Positions 47,001 through 61,110 of a stretch of DNA of 64,000 bases are shown piece by piece. The stretch is from Dugong dugon (Eukaryota; Chordata; Mammalia; Sirenia; Dugongidae). Numbering within the stretch: the first letter of the stretch is position 1; every line of letters begins with the position of its first letter. Position numbers and translations under genes: made by a program. The notes beneath the pieces were generated by a model. It saw only the letters and a program-made list of their open reading frames with translations. It searched no databases and had not been told where the DNA came from. Where the stretch lies: the NCBI GenBank assembly GCA_030035585.1, contig CM057461.1:167907624-167971623 (forward strand). Reading direction: 5' to 3'.

Positions 47001-49577
47001 ATATCTTGGATAAGAAAGTTTTCCAAGTTCATGGTCAAGTGTTCAGAAACTTGGTGAAATAGTTCTGCCAATTTTTTTTTTTTGTTTGTTTGTTTTTGCT
47101 ATTCACTGGTATTGTAGAAAGGAAATTTAATTAAAAAACATTAAAAATAATATGGAAGTGGAGTCATGAGCCAATCAAAGTTAAGAAGTAATGAGTACAG
47201 GCTGAAACAGCACACTTAACTCAACCCATGTGTCTAGATGCAGCCACATACAGAGGCATGTCAGACAAGTGTCTGACCTCACAATGCCATATGGTTTCAC
47301 TATGTGAGTACAGGGAGTTAGTTAAGGTCATAATGGAAGACTTGCTTCTTAATTTCCTTCCATTGATTGGTTTGTGTTATTATTTTACATTAGAATTTAC
47401 ATTTAATTCTTTGCTAAGACTACTGTAATTGGCTTTGCCTCTAATTTATTAGGTTTTTTTTTTTTCTGTTTTAGAAAAATACTGCTACACCTGTTGTTGA
47501 ATAAGAAAGCTTATCTAAGTTAGGACATCCTGAGTAAGATATGTGGTTGCTGTGCTAGATAAGGCCTCAGTGAATTAATTAGATGCCATAGCATAAGGGT
47601 GCTGAGAGCTGCTGGTATTGAGGGTCATTGGCTTTCACAGTAAAAACAAAACAAAACAGACATACAAAAATCTGTATCCTTGCAAGTAAAAAGCAACTCA
47701 ATTTCATTCATTTTTTTAGAGAAATGTCAAAGTGATCTTTAGAATTAAAAGGATGACATTTCAGGTTTTCCAGTAAATAAAGATATACCCCAGTTTCTTA
47801 GTAAAAACAGTTCAACATGAGAGAGAAGAAGAAGGAAGGGCCGTTTGAAGAGTGGCACATCATGTGAGAAGAGGAAATGTTTAGGTAAAAATTATTTTCG
47901 AGTAGTCAAGGCCATGTGATACAGAGGGGAGAACAATAAGGGGCAGCGGGAGTGTAGGCTGAGGCCTAAATGATGATTAGAAGAGCAAGGCATTGTCATT
48001 ACCCATCTTATTCTGCAGGGCTGTGGATTTCAGCATCCTTTATATCTGCTCGTTAATGTAAATGAACTGGTTAGTCTCGGCCTATAACTCCTTGACAGTA
48101 TTAATCTTTAAATCCTGCTTGCCTTGGTCCTAAATGAGACAGCTACCACAGCCCACCAGTTTGGGGTAAAGAGGATTATGAGAGAATCTTTTCTGAGCCT
48201 TCTCATACTGGTCTGGATGAAATCTAACTGAAGGGACTCCATCCCTTCTGTGCAATAGAGAGGGCAACAGTGGTTTGTTGCAAGGAACCAAACTAATAAA
48301 ATCAGTCAGTTTTGTATTTTACCAAAATTACCTCTGACACACGGGTTTTACAGTTGGGCTTATTTCCTCAATAAATTTTTCATGGAAAGTTAGGTTATTT
48401 CAATGAGTGAGATACACATAGCATACTCCAGCTGTAATATACCAGTTAAATTGCAACCCAGTGGCCTGAAAGAATTAATTCATCTCCCAAAATGTAAATT
48501 AAATCCTAGGGAGGAACATTACGTGACTGATGATGTACTGAATTAAATTAAAGGAAGACTTGAATGCTTGTTAAAAAAATATCACTTACATAAACGAGTT
48601 TATAACCATATGTGAGCCTTCTAATGGATCATGTTATTGTGACTCCACCATAATGAAAATCCAAAAACCTATTAGAGTGCTGTTTAAGTTAGGGGAAAAA
48701 AAAAATACTGTTTTGTCCTATTCAGGTTTTTCGTGTTTTTTTTTTTGCATTGCAAATAGTTCAATTTTTAATATTAAGTTATGAGATTAAGATTAGATTA
48801 ATATCTTAAAAATATTAATTTGAATCCAGATCCTATATCAAATAGATATGTCCCCTTCTGTCTTTCACACAGAATATGTTTAATTTCCTGACATACTAGA
48901 ACTACAAAATGAAATATAACACCTCGCCTCACACTTGTGCCTATGAGCTGAGCCTTCCCTGCAGTGGGTGGCATGACTGTTTGCTGTTCTCTCTCTTGCA
49001 ATAGCATGCTGCATCCACTGAACGTTTTTGAAGTAGAAACTTTTAAATATCACAGCATGTGCCTTGCCCATTGGCATCTTGAAATTGCATGAGCTCATTA
49101 AATGACCTGGAGCCCTGGAGGGAGATGCTCAACTTTGGAACTGTTCCAAACAGGAGGATCGGTTTGCTCCGATACTGGCATTACTGACTGCCCTTTTTCC
49201 ATGGCTGACCCTATTATTCATGCATAATATGTGCTCATATTTTATTTAGATTTGAGATTGAATGCAAAGAAACTATGTAATAGCACACAAAGCACCTATA
49301 CAAAAGAGAATGACAAAGTAGAAAAATAAGAGGACAAAGAAGGTGGAAACTGCGGTTTCTCCAAACCCAGCAGATTTGTCTTGAAGGACATATTTTTCTT
49401 TCTTACTCTGAGACATAGCAAGGACCCTGTCATGCTATAAGGAGAAGGGAAACCCCTCAAATGAGAAATAGCTAAAATATACAAGTCCCATTTCTTTTAG
49501 TTATTGGTTTTGATACTACCAATATGTAACAGAGTCGCAGATATGTATACATAATACATATATATGTATGTATATAC
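47001..49577. other. Intron, unique-looking
   Basis: No repeat or exon recognised. Frames at 48798-49098 and 49296-49484 (-) have no features. Confidence 0.4.
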
Positions 49578-49632
49578 ACTTGGGGTTGCCATGAGTCAGA
49601 ACCGACTCTAATGGCAACAGGTTTGGTTGTGT
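49578..49632 (+). mobile_element. AfroSINE 3' fragment
   Basis: Only the tail ggggttgccatgagtcagaa and ccgactctaatggcaac remains, next to TA and TG simple repeats. Confidence 0.75.
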
Positions 49633-50030
49633 GTGTGTATGTGTGAAATTTAATTCTTTATTCTCATGCCATTGTTTTCTTTCTTTCCTTCTTCACCAGC
49701 CCCACTCTTCTCCTGACTCTAATCCACAGCCAAAAGTACTAGGAGTCCCTGGATATTCTCTCTGAATCCACTGTTTCCCTTGTTGAAATTTCAGACAACT
49801 CCCAAAGGCCTGCCTTCATCATATCACTGCCCTTGTCAGAAGCGGGCTGTGGTGGGTGGCCTATTTCATCTTCATTAGAATAAATTCACCTGCTGGTGTT
49901 CCAGACTCATGTATGTGGCACTGGCCTCTGTGTTCAGTTTTAGCTCCCCACACTCCTTCTCCCCCAAACCCAGCTTACACAAACACATGGTGTCCAACCG
50001 TCCTCTGTGTGTATGTTCTCTGTAAAAAAA

Positions 50031-50244
50031 AAAAAAAAAAACCTAAATCTGTTGCCATCGAGTCAATTCTGACTCATAGTGACCCTACAGGACAGAGTAG
50101 AACTGCCTCATAGAGTTTCTAAGGCTGTAATCTTTGTGGAAGCAGACTGCCACATCTTTCTCCTTTGGAGTAGCTGGTGGGTTCAAACTACCAACCTTTC
50201 GGTTAGCAGCCGAGTGCTTTAACCACTGTGCCTCCAGGGCTCCT
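50031..50244 (-). mobile_element. AfroSINE, near full length
   Basis: It has an A run, then gttgccatcgagtcaattct, gtagctggtgggttcaaact and gtgcctccagggctcctt. Confidence 0.9.
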
Positions 50245-50249
50245 TAACT

Positions 50250-50470
50250 CTCTTTACTCCTCTCCAAATCCTTCTTATTCTTCAGATCCAGTTTGTATCA
50301 CCACTTTTTCCCCAAATCCTTTTGTAAAAACTCTAGGCCATTGCAGTCTCCAGTTTTTGAACTTCTACTGTACTCTGAGTCTGTGCTGACCAAGCTACCT
50401 GGCTCTGATCCTTCACCTTGTCTCATGTTCCTCCTCCTGAGCACATAGAAAATATGCAACACATGCCGGA
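50250..50470 (-). repeat. Possible L2-like fragment
   Basis: ccaaatccttcttattcttc and agatccagtttgtatcacc recall antisense L2. Weak. Confidence 0.3.
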
Positions 50471-50993
50471 TTCAGCAACACTAAAAAAGGGATTTATATT
50501 CCTTCTAAACTGAGTAATAAGATCTTCCCTTAAATGTTTGTTTACTTCTTAGCATGCAAATTATTAGGACAGGTAGTTACACTGTAGAAAATGAAATGAA
50601 TACCTAATCCTCTCCCATCACTAAATATCAAGTTGGCAACTGGGCACTAACTTATTACAGTAAGCTGTAATGCTCTCTTCCAAACTATGAGTCTTTTGTC
50701 TCTTCTAATCCACTGAGCTATATCGTCCTTTTCTAAGTTACTGGAAGCATGAGAAATGAGGTCACAGGCTAATGTTCTCTGTGTTGGTATGTATATTTGT
50801 CTTGAAGGGCTTTTTCCCTTTTAGTGAAGTTTCTTTTTTTTAAACGAAGGACTTAATAAATACTTGTCTTGAAATAAAGCATAATTTCTTTTGTAAATAC
50901 AAATCAATACTTATTTCTGAATAGTTACAAGTGGAGAAATAATTAGCATGTTATTATTCAGTATTTCTATTTTAACCTGGATTTTGCATTTAG

Positions 50994-51119
50994 GATTCTA
51001 GGACTCTTCATCCGAGGCATTGAAGAAAACAGCAGGTCCAAGAGGGAGGGTCTATTTCATGAAAATGAATGTATTATAAAAATCAACAACGTGGATCTCG
51101 TAGACAAAACCTTTACTCA
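50994..51119 (+). CDS. PARD3B: PARD3B exon: core of PDZ1
   Basis: A 126-nt exon completing an arginine codon and then reading ILGLFIRGIEENSRSKREG, HENECIIKINNVDLVDK and TFT, with CA of a glutamine codon at its end. It supplies the central strands of PDZ1. Differences from recalled human are conservative (EDN to EEN, CIV to CII, FAQ to FTQ). The acceptor is gattttgcatttag with pyrimidines upstream. The donor is CA/gtaagc, with an unusual A at the last exon base. The exon is symmetrical (phase 2-2); its loss would delete 42 residues in frame and break PDZ1. Confidence 0.96.
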
Positions 51120-51642
51120 GTAAGCATTTTTTCATTGTTTTACTTACTTTATCGATTCCCGGAATGTTTATGATCATCACTGAACTCATTATGATCAAAA
51201 TTATAGGTAGAATTTCCAGTCAGTTCCCTTGAATGACCCCCAGAACATCCATTTTCAAATGAATTTTATGTTTTAGCATACTGAAAGGTGGTCTGCACAT
51301 GTCCCTGCCAGCCCTAAGTGCGTTAATCTGTGAAATATAGCATCCTTTCTGCCTGGTTGTCATGCGGGGCTATCTCTGGAAGGGTTTGTTTTTCTTAGGA
51401 CATGGGTCAGTTAGACTGGTATTTAATGACTCTTTGTGCAGATTGTTAATTCAGCTTGTTAATTAACTTACTTGGTGTCAGTAGTCTTCCCTTAAACTAA
51501 AAAATCTGTGAGAGATGTCTGTGAAAGCAATAAAAAAAAAAATTACGATGCTCTCCCTCAAAAAACGTCTCTGCCTGCATGTGACAATGTTATGGAAATA
51601 GGTTCCTGTACCTCAAAATTACAGTGTGTTGCAGTTTGATAC

Positions 51643-51691
51643 ACACACACACACATATATATATACACACATACAAACATATTGACATTGC
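51643..51691. repeat. (CA)/(TA) simple repeat
   Basis: acacac followed by atatat and acacat runs, in the intron after the PDZ1 core exon. Confidence 0.9.
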
Positions 51692-51889
51692 AGGGATTCT
51701 GGAACAAGGGAATAAGTACTAATACTCCTTAGTAATGATCACCAGCCTCTGTTGTTTCTAACTAAAACAGCTCATGGTATATCTTCTCTGTGGTCATTAG
51801 TCAAGAAATGAAGCTTTAAAAGAGTATATTTCTTAAATTTATGAAATAATAAACAAAATTATAATTATTAGTAATGATTTTTTTAGTAT

Positions 51890-52030
51890 GTAACACTGTG
51901 CATTTTTAAAAGGAATTAATAAGCATGCAGGGCATAAAATTATCCCTATTTTATAGAGGTGGAAACTGGGATACATAAAAATTCAGTGACTTTCCCAAGG
52001 ACACATGGTTAATATGGAATAGAAACCAAT
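51890..52030 (-). repeat. MIR SINE, antisense
   Basis: It reads ccctattttatagaggtgga and gactttcccaaggacacatg. Confidence 0.6.
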
Positions 52031-52720
52031 TCCTAGTCAAACAAAAATAACGTAGGGGAACTTACCAAAGAAATCTGGCTGCCTATGTGGAATCTTCTTC
52101 CCTCTCCCCTAATAACATGGGGAATTAAGTGCTTCGATAGAGGGTACTCAAATAACGGTAGGAATTATATTGTTATTATTTGATGTGACTGCTAATAACA
52201 GAGACCTGAAATAACAGCAGTTTAAACAAGATTAAGATTTATTTTCTCTCAAGACAAGCAGGTGTGGAGATGGGCAGTCCAGGGTTAGTATGGGAGCTTC
52301 ACAGTCATCAGTTAGGCATCTTCTGTCTTCTGCTTTGCCCTCCTTACCCTGGGGTCATTGTGTTTAAGTTGTTTCAGTGTCACAAGATGGCTGCTGGAAT
52401 TCCCTCCATCACTTCTGAGTTCCAATAAATCAGAAAGAGAAAGAGAAGAACACAAGTTTATGCCTTCCAGCTGAGCCAGGTCTTTTAAAGAGCTTTCCCT
52501 TAGGCTCTGTTTAACCCCTTCACTTACAACTCATTAGCAGGAAAGTTTGGAAAAGGTAGTTGTTTTACATAGTCAAAGGGCCTATAGAAGCATAAAGAAC
52601 AAGGAGAGAAAAATGTATGTGTGTATATAGTTATATTTTATTTATTATTTTATTATATATTGTATTTTATGTTATTAAATATATGTGTATATTTTATATA
52701 TTAATACACCTATATAGTGT

Positions 52721-52745
52721 GTGTATACAAACACACATACATATA

Positions 52746-52808
<63 letters not shown>
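52721..52808. repeat. Long (TA)n microsatellite
   Basis: TG/CA-rich start followed by about 25 uninterrupted AT units (52757-52806). Confidence 0.95.
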
Positions 52809-52810
<2 letters not shown>

Positions 52811-52821
52811 ATATGTATAGA

Positions 52822-53196
52822 CAGTCATATACTGCATAACATCTGTTTGGGCAATGTTTGACTGCATATATGTCTGTGGTCCCATAAAGTTATAATAGAG
52901 TTCAAATAGTGTACCTTTCTATGCATAAAAAACGTTAAAGAAACACTTCGAGATACACTAAAACATCTTTAACACAATAATACAGTAATAATGATAAATC
53001 AAAGTAGCGCCCATTTGTTATTATGAACCATTGTATTACCTCAAATCTTTAATAGAATTTATGGGGATTGGTTCATAACTACAGGTTGTACATAAGTCAG
53101 ATGGTCATAACCCGGGGACTGCCTGTATGTAATATGGTGTTCACACAATGTCAACATCACATAATGTATCATGGCTCTTAAGTGACACGTGACTAT
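52822..53196 (-). mobile_element. Tigger-like DNA transposon, old, with a second element inside
   Basis: The left end cagtcatatactgcataaca and the right end (reverse complement agtcacgtgtcacttaagag) are diverged inverted ends of a Tigger-like family. The internal ctgtggtcccataaagttat fits the same recalled consensus. It has no transposase. Confidence 0.6.
52985..53125 (-). mobile_element. Second mariner/Tigger-like fragment nested in the first
   Basis: The right end gtcataacccggggactgcc followed by tg reads, in reverse, CAGGCAGTCCCCGGGTTATG. It is followed by TA at 53126-53127. The left end is not recognisable, so its start is approximate. Confidence 0.5.
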
Positions 53197-53245
53197 ACAT
53201 ATATATATATGTATATATATATACATATACACACACACACATGTA
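53197..53245. repeat. TA/CA simple repeat
   Basis: Alternating atatat and acacac. Confidence 0.85.
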
Positions 53246-53664
53246 TATAATAAAGAACAAATATGTAAAAGCATACAAATTTATAAATTATATGTTCTTT
53301 TAAGGAAAAATCAAAGTACTAAGATAGAAAAGTAAAAATGTGCAATAAATGGTAATTTTCTTAAGAAAAAAAAACAAGGTACTCTGATAGAATGACAGTA
53401 AGGGAGCATGTTGGATTGATATCCACTGTGACATTTAGGTACACCCAATGCCCCTACTAAAATGTCTCCATGAAGAAACATCTGTGTAAAAATTGAATTT
53501 CTGTAACACAAACCGTGTTAGTGAAGACCTGTGCAGAGTCCAGAGACCTGAACAAAGTCCTAAAAGAACCTGATAATCCAATAATACGAAATGATTTTTT
53601 TAATTAAAATTAAAGCTTACTTATATATTTACTTCAGTAACCACATTTGGATAGATTTCATGCA

Positions 53665-53768
53665 GGGTTGTTAAGAAACTTAAATGAGAGAATTATTCAT
53701 GTTATAATGCATGTCTAGCCCAGTGCAGGGGCACATAGTAGGTAGGTAATAAGTGGTAACTAGTAGTT
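53665..53768 (+). repeat. MIR SINE 3' part
   Basis: It reads gttgttaagaaacttaaatg and ccagtgcaggggcacatagt. It ends 137 bp before the linker exon. Confidence 0.65.
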
Positions 53769-53905
53769 TGTTGACAAAGTCATATTGGTATTAATGCTGA
53801 TAGTGTCTCCTGTGCTGATGCTACTGCCCATCACCAGGATGCTGGTATACTTTAGAAAGTGGCATGCTAGAACAGTCTATCATTATGCATTCTATCTCTT
53901 TTAAG

Positions 53906-54264
53906 GGCTCAAGATGTCTTCCGTCAGGCGATGAAATCCCCAAGTGTGCTCCTCCATGTACTGTCACCCCAAAACCGTGAAGAGTATGAAAAATCAGTCA
54001 TTGGCCCTCTTAACATTTTTGGTAACAATGATGGCATTTCGAGAACAAAGGCGCCGCCTCCTATCCATGGAAAATCAGTAATAAAGACAATAAATCTGAC
54101 AGGAACAAGTAGTCCCGAAGCAGATGCATCAACTTCCCCGCAACAAAGCAAGAGCCCCCGAGTACCAAGACTAGGAAGAAAGCCATCCTCTCCCTCACTC
54201 TCCCCTCTTATGGGGTTTGGCAGCAAGAAAAATGCAAAGAAAATTAAGATTGACCTAAAGAAAG
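53906..54264 (+). CDS. PARD3B: PARD3B exon: end of PDZ1 and the Ser/Pro-rich linker
   Basis: A 359-nt exon completing glutamine and then reading AQDVFRQAMKSPSVLLHVL, the last helix and strand of PDZ1. An interdomain linker of about 95 residues follows. The linker is rich in Ser and Pro (SPEADAST, KSPRVPRLGRKPSSPSLSP) and ends in a basic run (KKNAKKIKIDLKK) leading into PDZ2. Compared with recalled human, most substitutions in this window fall here (for example DGVLKTKV to DGISRTKA, PVHGKSGLKTAN to PIHGKSVIKTIN), while the PDZ part is nearly unchanged. The acceptor is ctcttttaag and the donor AAAG/gtaatt. Phase 2 in and phase 1 out. The ATG at 53931 is an internal methionine, not a start. Confidence 0.96.
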
Positions 54265-56644
<2,380 letters not shown>

Positions 56645-56720
56645 TAAATAAATACGTGTATAAATGTGTACATATATATTTATATTTTGAGTATGATATG
56701 TAGTACTCAAAATATAAATT

Positions 56721-56766
56721 TTATATATATATACATACATACATACATACATATATATATATATAT
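56721..56766. repeat. (TACA)n(TA)n microsatellite
   Basis: tatata, then about five catacata units, then tatata. An AfroSINE follows directly. Confidence 0.9.
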
Positions 56767-56963
56767 GGTACAGTGGTGAAGCACTTAGCAGATTACCAAA
56801 ATTAGTGGTTCAAACTCACAAGCTGCTCCACAAGAGAAAGATGTGGCAATTTGCTTCTGTAAAGAATACAGCCTAGGAAACCCTATGGGCCAGTTCTACT
56901 CTGTCCTGTAGGGTTGCTATGAGTCAGAATTGACTCAATGGCAATGAGTTTGGTTTTTGGATT
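56767..56963 (+). mobile_element. AfroSINE following a microsatellite
   Basis: It reads gtacagtggtgaagcactta, gtaaagaatacagcctagga and tgagtcagaattgactcaat. The first head bases are missing. Confidence 0.85.
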
Positions 56964-58078
56964 TGGTATATATGTAGTTATCACTTTTTATAATAAGGAC
57001 CAATATATTTTTCACTAATAAGGACACAGGAAGGATAAGGACTTTAACTAATTATAGAACTAGTTAACGAATGGCCTAACTTTGTAAGTTCCTGATAAGG
57101 TCAGTGCTCTAGGGTCAAATAATACTGAAAATGTTTCTCTGCCTTGACATTCTTTCTTTGACCTCTTAGGGCGTCTGGGGAATTTGGATCAAATCCAGGA
57201 TTTCATCATATATTCAGTTAGAGCTAAGAATTTCAAAGTTATATCCAAGCCGTGGCAGCAGTTTCTTTAAACTTCTCTAAGGACAGGCCAGTCCGTCTCA
57301 GATTGATCTGCATCACCTGTGCTAGGTTGGCAATAGAAACAACTATAGGGGGTTTTGCAGAGGAAAGTATTTGGAATACCCAAAGCAAGATAATATTTTT
57401 TTTATTTATTTTTGTTTGATAACATTGTCTTGGCAACATATATGTTATCAGCTTATCTTTCAAGCAGTCATCTTCATTGAAAGCTGTTTGGTTCCATTTC
57501 ACTCTCTGGTAGCATGAAACATCACTTTAGGTTTTTATGTAGTTCTAGGTCATAAAAGAAGACACACCAAATGACTAATGTATCTCCAAATTAGAATTTC
57601 CAATAATCTATGATAATCCAGTGACTATAATTTACTAAGCAGGGAGAAGACTCTAGAATTATATCTAAAGACTCACATTTCCAGGGAAAATTGCTGTGTG
57701 ATAATGGTTCTCTTCTGCTCATTGTATTAGGCAGAAAATGGTGCCAGCTATGCATTTGAAATCCGCCTCCTACCTATTGGAGGAATCGTTCTCTGGCATT
57801 TGTCAGTTGGATTTTCCCTTCTAAGAATGTGATATCTTAGAAAAAACTGATGCTACTAATCACTGACTGTTTGAGACCATCTATCACCATAATAATGGTT
57901 GTCCATATGTTAGTGGTATTTTAACCATGGTTGGTTTCCACCCACATGTTTAGTTTTCATCTTTTCAGAGCTTCGTTGATTATGGGGGCCCATTTGCTGC
58001 TTACCTTCAAACACCAGGTAGGGTAGAAGGAGATGGCAGTGCTGTAATTGTGTCTGCTCACATGATTGCATTAATTAG
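56964..58078. other. Intron within PDZ2, unique-looking
   Basis: No repeat recognised beyond the SINE. A minus-strand frame at 57239-57502 (87 codons) shows no features. Confidence 0.4.
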
Positions 58079-58285
<207 letters not shown>

Positions 58286-58469
58286 TGAGTTTTAAACTAC
58301 TACTAGAAGCTTCATTTGTAAGAAAAGTTGAGTCAAACTGAAAATGTTTGCCCCATTTCTTTATCACAGTTTTAAGACATTGGTGCAGTGAGGTGGGAGT
58401 ATAGAAATACTGCTTCTGGGCCACAAATTGGAACACACATTCAAGGAAGCAACTTATTAATAATCAGCT

Positions 58470-58700
58470 AATTCAATAAAGTATACATTGACTATGTCCC
58501 ATGTGCTAGGCCCTATGCAAACATTCAGCAAAACAGTTTCTGGCCCTACCTTTGTGGAGTTCACAGTCTAAAAGGAAGTATAACCAAGATTGAGAATAGT
58601 GATAAAGATTATGAAAGGGGAGCTGCAGAATGCTACCAGAACATATAACAAAGGAATATGGCCTAGTTTTGGGCTTGAGAGAACATCTTAAGGAATAGAA
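58470..58700 (+). repeat. L2-like fragment
   Basis: It reads gtcccatgtgctaggcccta, ttgtggagttcacagtctaa and gcttgagagaacatcttaag. Confidence 0.55.
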
Positions 58701-59130
58701 TTTCAAAAGTCTTATAAAAAAATGTATACCATCTGACCTAGTAACTACATTTCTAGTAATCTACCTAAACTGATCATGAAAGATATAGAAAAAATTCATG
58801 TACATTGATTTTTTTTTTTTTTTTTTTTTTTGCTAAAGTAGTATTTATTGTAGTGGTATACTGGGCACTGAACAACCATAAGGAATTGGTTAAATAAATA
58901 ACTAAATCACTCTGCCATAAAATATAAGTATTTAAAACAATCTCTGTAAAGCACTGATAATAACATGAGAAAATTTTCATAGTATAATGTTAAGTAAAAA
59001 AGTAGGGTAAAAATTATTTATACAGTATGATCATAAAATATTAAAAAGATTTTTTAAAAGAACTGGAAAGAGATGCACCTGGAATGTTGATATTATGAAA
59101 GTTTTTCATTTTCTTGATTTTTTTTTTTTT
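58701..59130 (+). mobile_element. Old L1 3' UTR fragment
   Basis: accatctgacctagtaacta, gtagtggtatactgggcact and agtatgatcataaaatatta recall the L1 3' UTR. A run of about 23 T at 58809-58831 lies inside it. Confidence 0.45.
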
Positions 59131-59504
59131 ACAGTGAACACATTTTAGTATTGAAATGCCGTGCTTTTAAGAAGATTATAGAAAATATATTGAAAATTCA
59201 AAGGGCTTTCATGACTAATAACAAAGGGAGCAGATGCAATAAAATAACTTTTAGTTACCCTTGATTTTTAATTTCATCTGAATTTATCTAAGAAATGACA
59301 AAGGCACATGTAGATAATATGGTAGGTTCCCATCAGAATGGGGAGAGTTAGTTGAAAATAGAGGATATATAGTGTGAATAAGAATATGTAATGTGAAGAA
59401 GAGAAAGCTTAGAACACATGATCATTGTTATCAAATTTAGAGTCATTGTATGCATTGGGAAGTAGACAATCTGTTTCTTCAGATAGCTTATATACACTAA
59501 TTCA

Positions 59505-59640
59505 ATTATGTATTGGTTCAACAAACATCTATTGAGTATCTGCTGTTACAAAGTTGGAGGTTCTGGGAATGTAAGCATAATTAAGACTCATTTCCTGCCC
59601 TCATTGAGCTCGTAACAAAACAAATGATTGGAAGTGATAA
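59505..59640 (+). repeat. L2-like fragment
   Basis: It reads ggttcaacaaacatctattg, agtatctgctgtta and ctgccctcattgagctcgta. Confidence 0.5.
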
Positions 59641-60804
59641 AGTTTCAAGAACTCTCTAACCGTTAGGGCTGTCCAAGAAGGAAATGGGTTAATTAGAATA
59701 TTCAAACAGAATCTGTTTCATCATCTGTCAAAGATACTGTAGAAAAAATCCTTCCATTGGGAAGGTGATGAGACTAGGCAGCCTCTAAGATCTCTCTCTC
59801 TGTACTCTGTGATCTTGTTATTCTGTTCTATGTGTTTATATTCATGTTTGAGTATATAACCCTACTGGATCACCTCTCATATATTAATATTCCTTAGCAC
59901 TGGCCAAAGGACCTCCTTCTCTCCAAGTTTATGTGGCATGGAATTTCCCTTAGAACCTTTCTTCTATTTCCCATCATCACATCTATTTTTCCTCTTGACC
60001 TATTGTATGTTTTGGGAAGATCTTCAGTAAAAACAAGGTGGTGGGAATGAAGAATGAGTGGTATAAGCCATGAAGATTAAACTTCCCATCCCCTTCCCCT
60101 ACTTGAGTCCTCCATTTTGGAAGGCAAATCCTGAACTTCAGTCTCATCTCCTCACTGAAACCCTTTATTCTTCCTAAGGAGGAATTCAGCAGAAACTTGG
60201 ATACTAGGGTTTTTGCTCTAAAATGCAGATGGATTTTTCCTTTAATCCTTTGTTTACCAGAAAATCTTGGTCTTTCTTTACAAGGGTCAAAGCGGAAAAA
60301 AAAAAGAAGGCGGCCAGGGTGTATAGATAGCAGGAATCCCTTTTACTTCTTGTTCAATTCTTTGGTTGTTAGAGATAAAAAGTCTCAGAAAACCTCACTG
60401 AGAGTGTGTGCTGTTTTTCAGGGATAGGAAAACAAGGAAAGAAATTTTGAGTGTGTATTCTATGGAACTGCATGTCTGGAAGGAATTAAACCTTGCATAG
60501 AAAGAAAAACAATTGGCCAGCCTGTATGCATGCAAGAAAAATGAGATCCAACTGAGGAGCCACCAGTTCTCCATCCAATAGCTCCTTATACTGCTCTCCT
60601 ATATCCTCTAGAATTCCCAACTGAACAGCTAATTCCTTCTTTCTAGAATTCTCCCCCTCCCCCATGTCTGTAAGGAAGAAAGGGATGCTAATCTTATCTC
60701 CGTTTGAAACTGTGAATGTATTTTCCATCAAAGAAAATTGCTTCTGGAAGTTAGCAAATAGGAAAATAGAATTTTTGACCTAAAGGGAGCCTTTATGAAT
60801 CAGT
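59641..60804. other. Intron, unassigned
   Basis: Chance frames at 60197 (+) and 60486 (-). No exon signal seen. Confidence 0.4.
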
Positions 60805-60925
60805 AAGTCCTGCTCTTAATTTTACAGATAAGAAAACAGAGATTTAGTGTGGTTGAGTAACCTGCCCAAGGTCCCACAATGAGCAGGTACGAGAAGCCTA
60901 AGTTTTCTAACACTTAGCATCATTC
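60805..60925 (-). repeat. MIR SINE, antisense
   Basis: It reads aattttacagataagaaaac and gtaacctgcccaaggtccca. Confidence 0.6.
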
Positions 60926-60954
60926 TCCAGATTCCAACTCCCTGTGATAAACTT

Positions 60955-61110
60955 CTGTATCCACAACTTACTAGCTGTGTGGTCTAAAGCAGGTCACACA
61001 ATCATTCTGAGGCTCAGTTATCTATATTATAAGATTGTTGTAAGGATTAAAAGAGGTAACAATGCAAAGCTCTTAGCGTAATTTCTGGCCAATTCTAAAT
61101 TCCCAATATA
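60955..61110 (+). repeat. MIR SINE, sense
   Basis: It reads actagctgtgtggtctaaag and agattgttgtaaggattaaa. It lies in inverted orientation to the MIR just before it. Confidence 0.6.
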
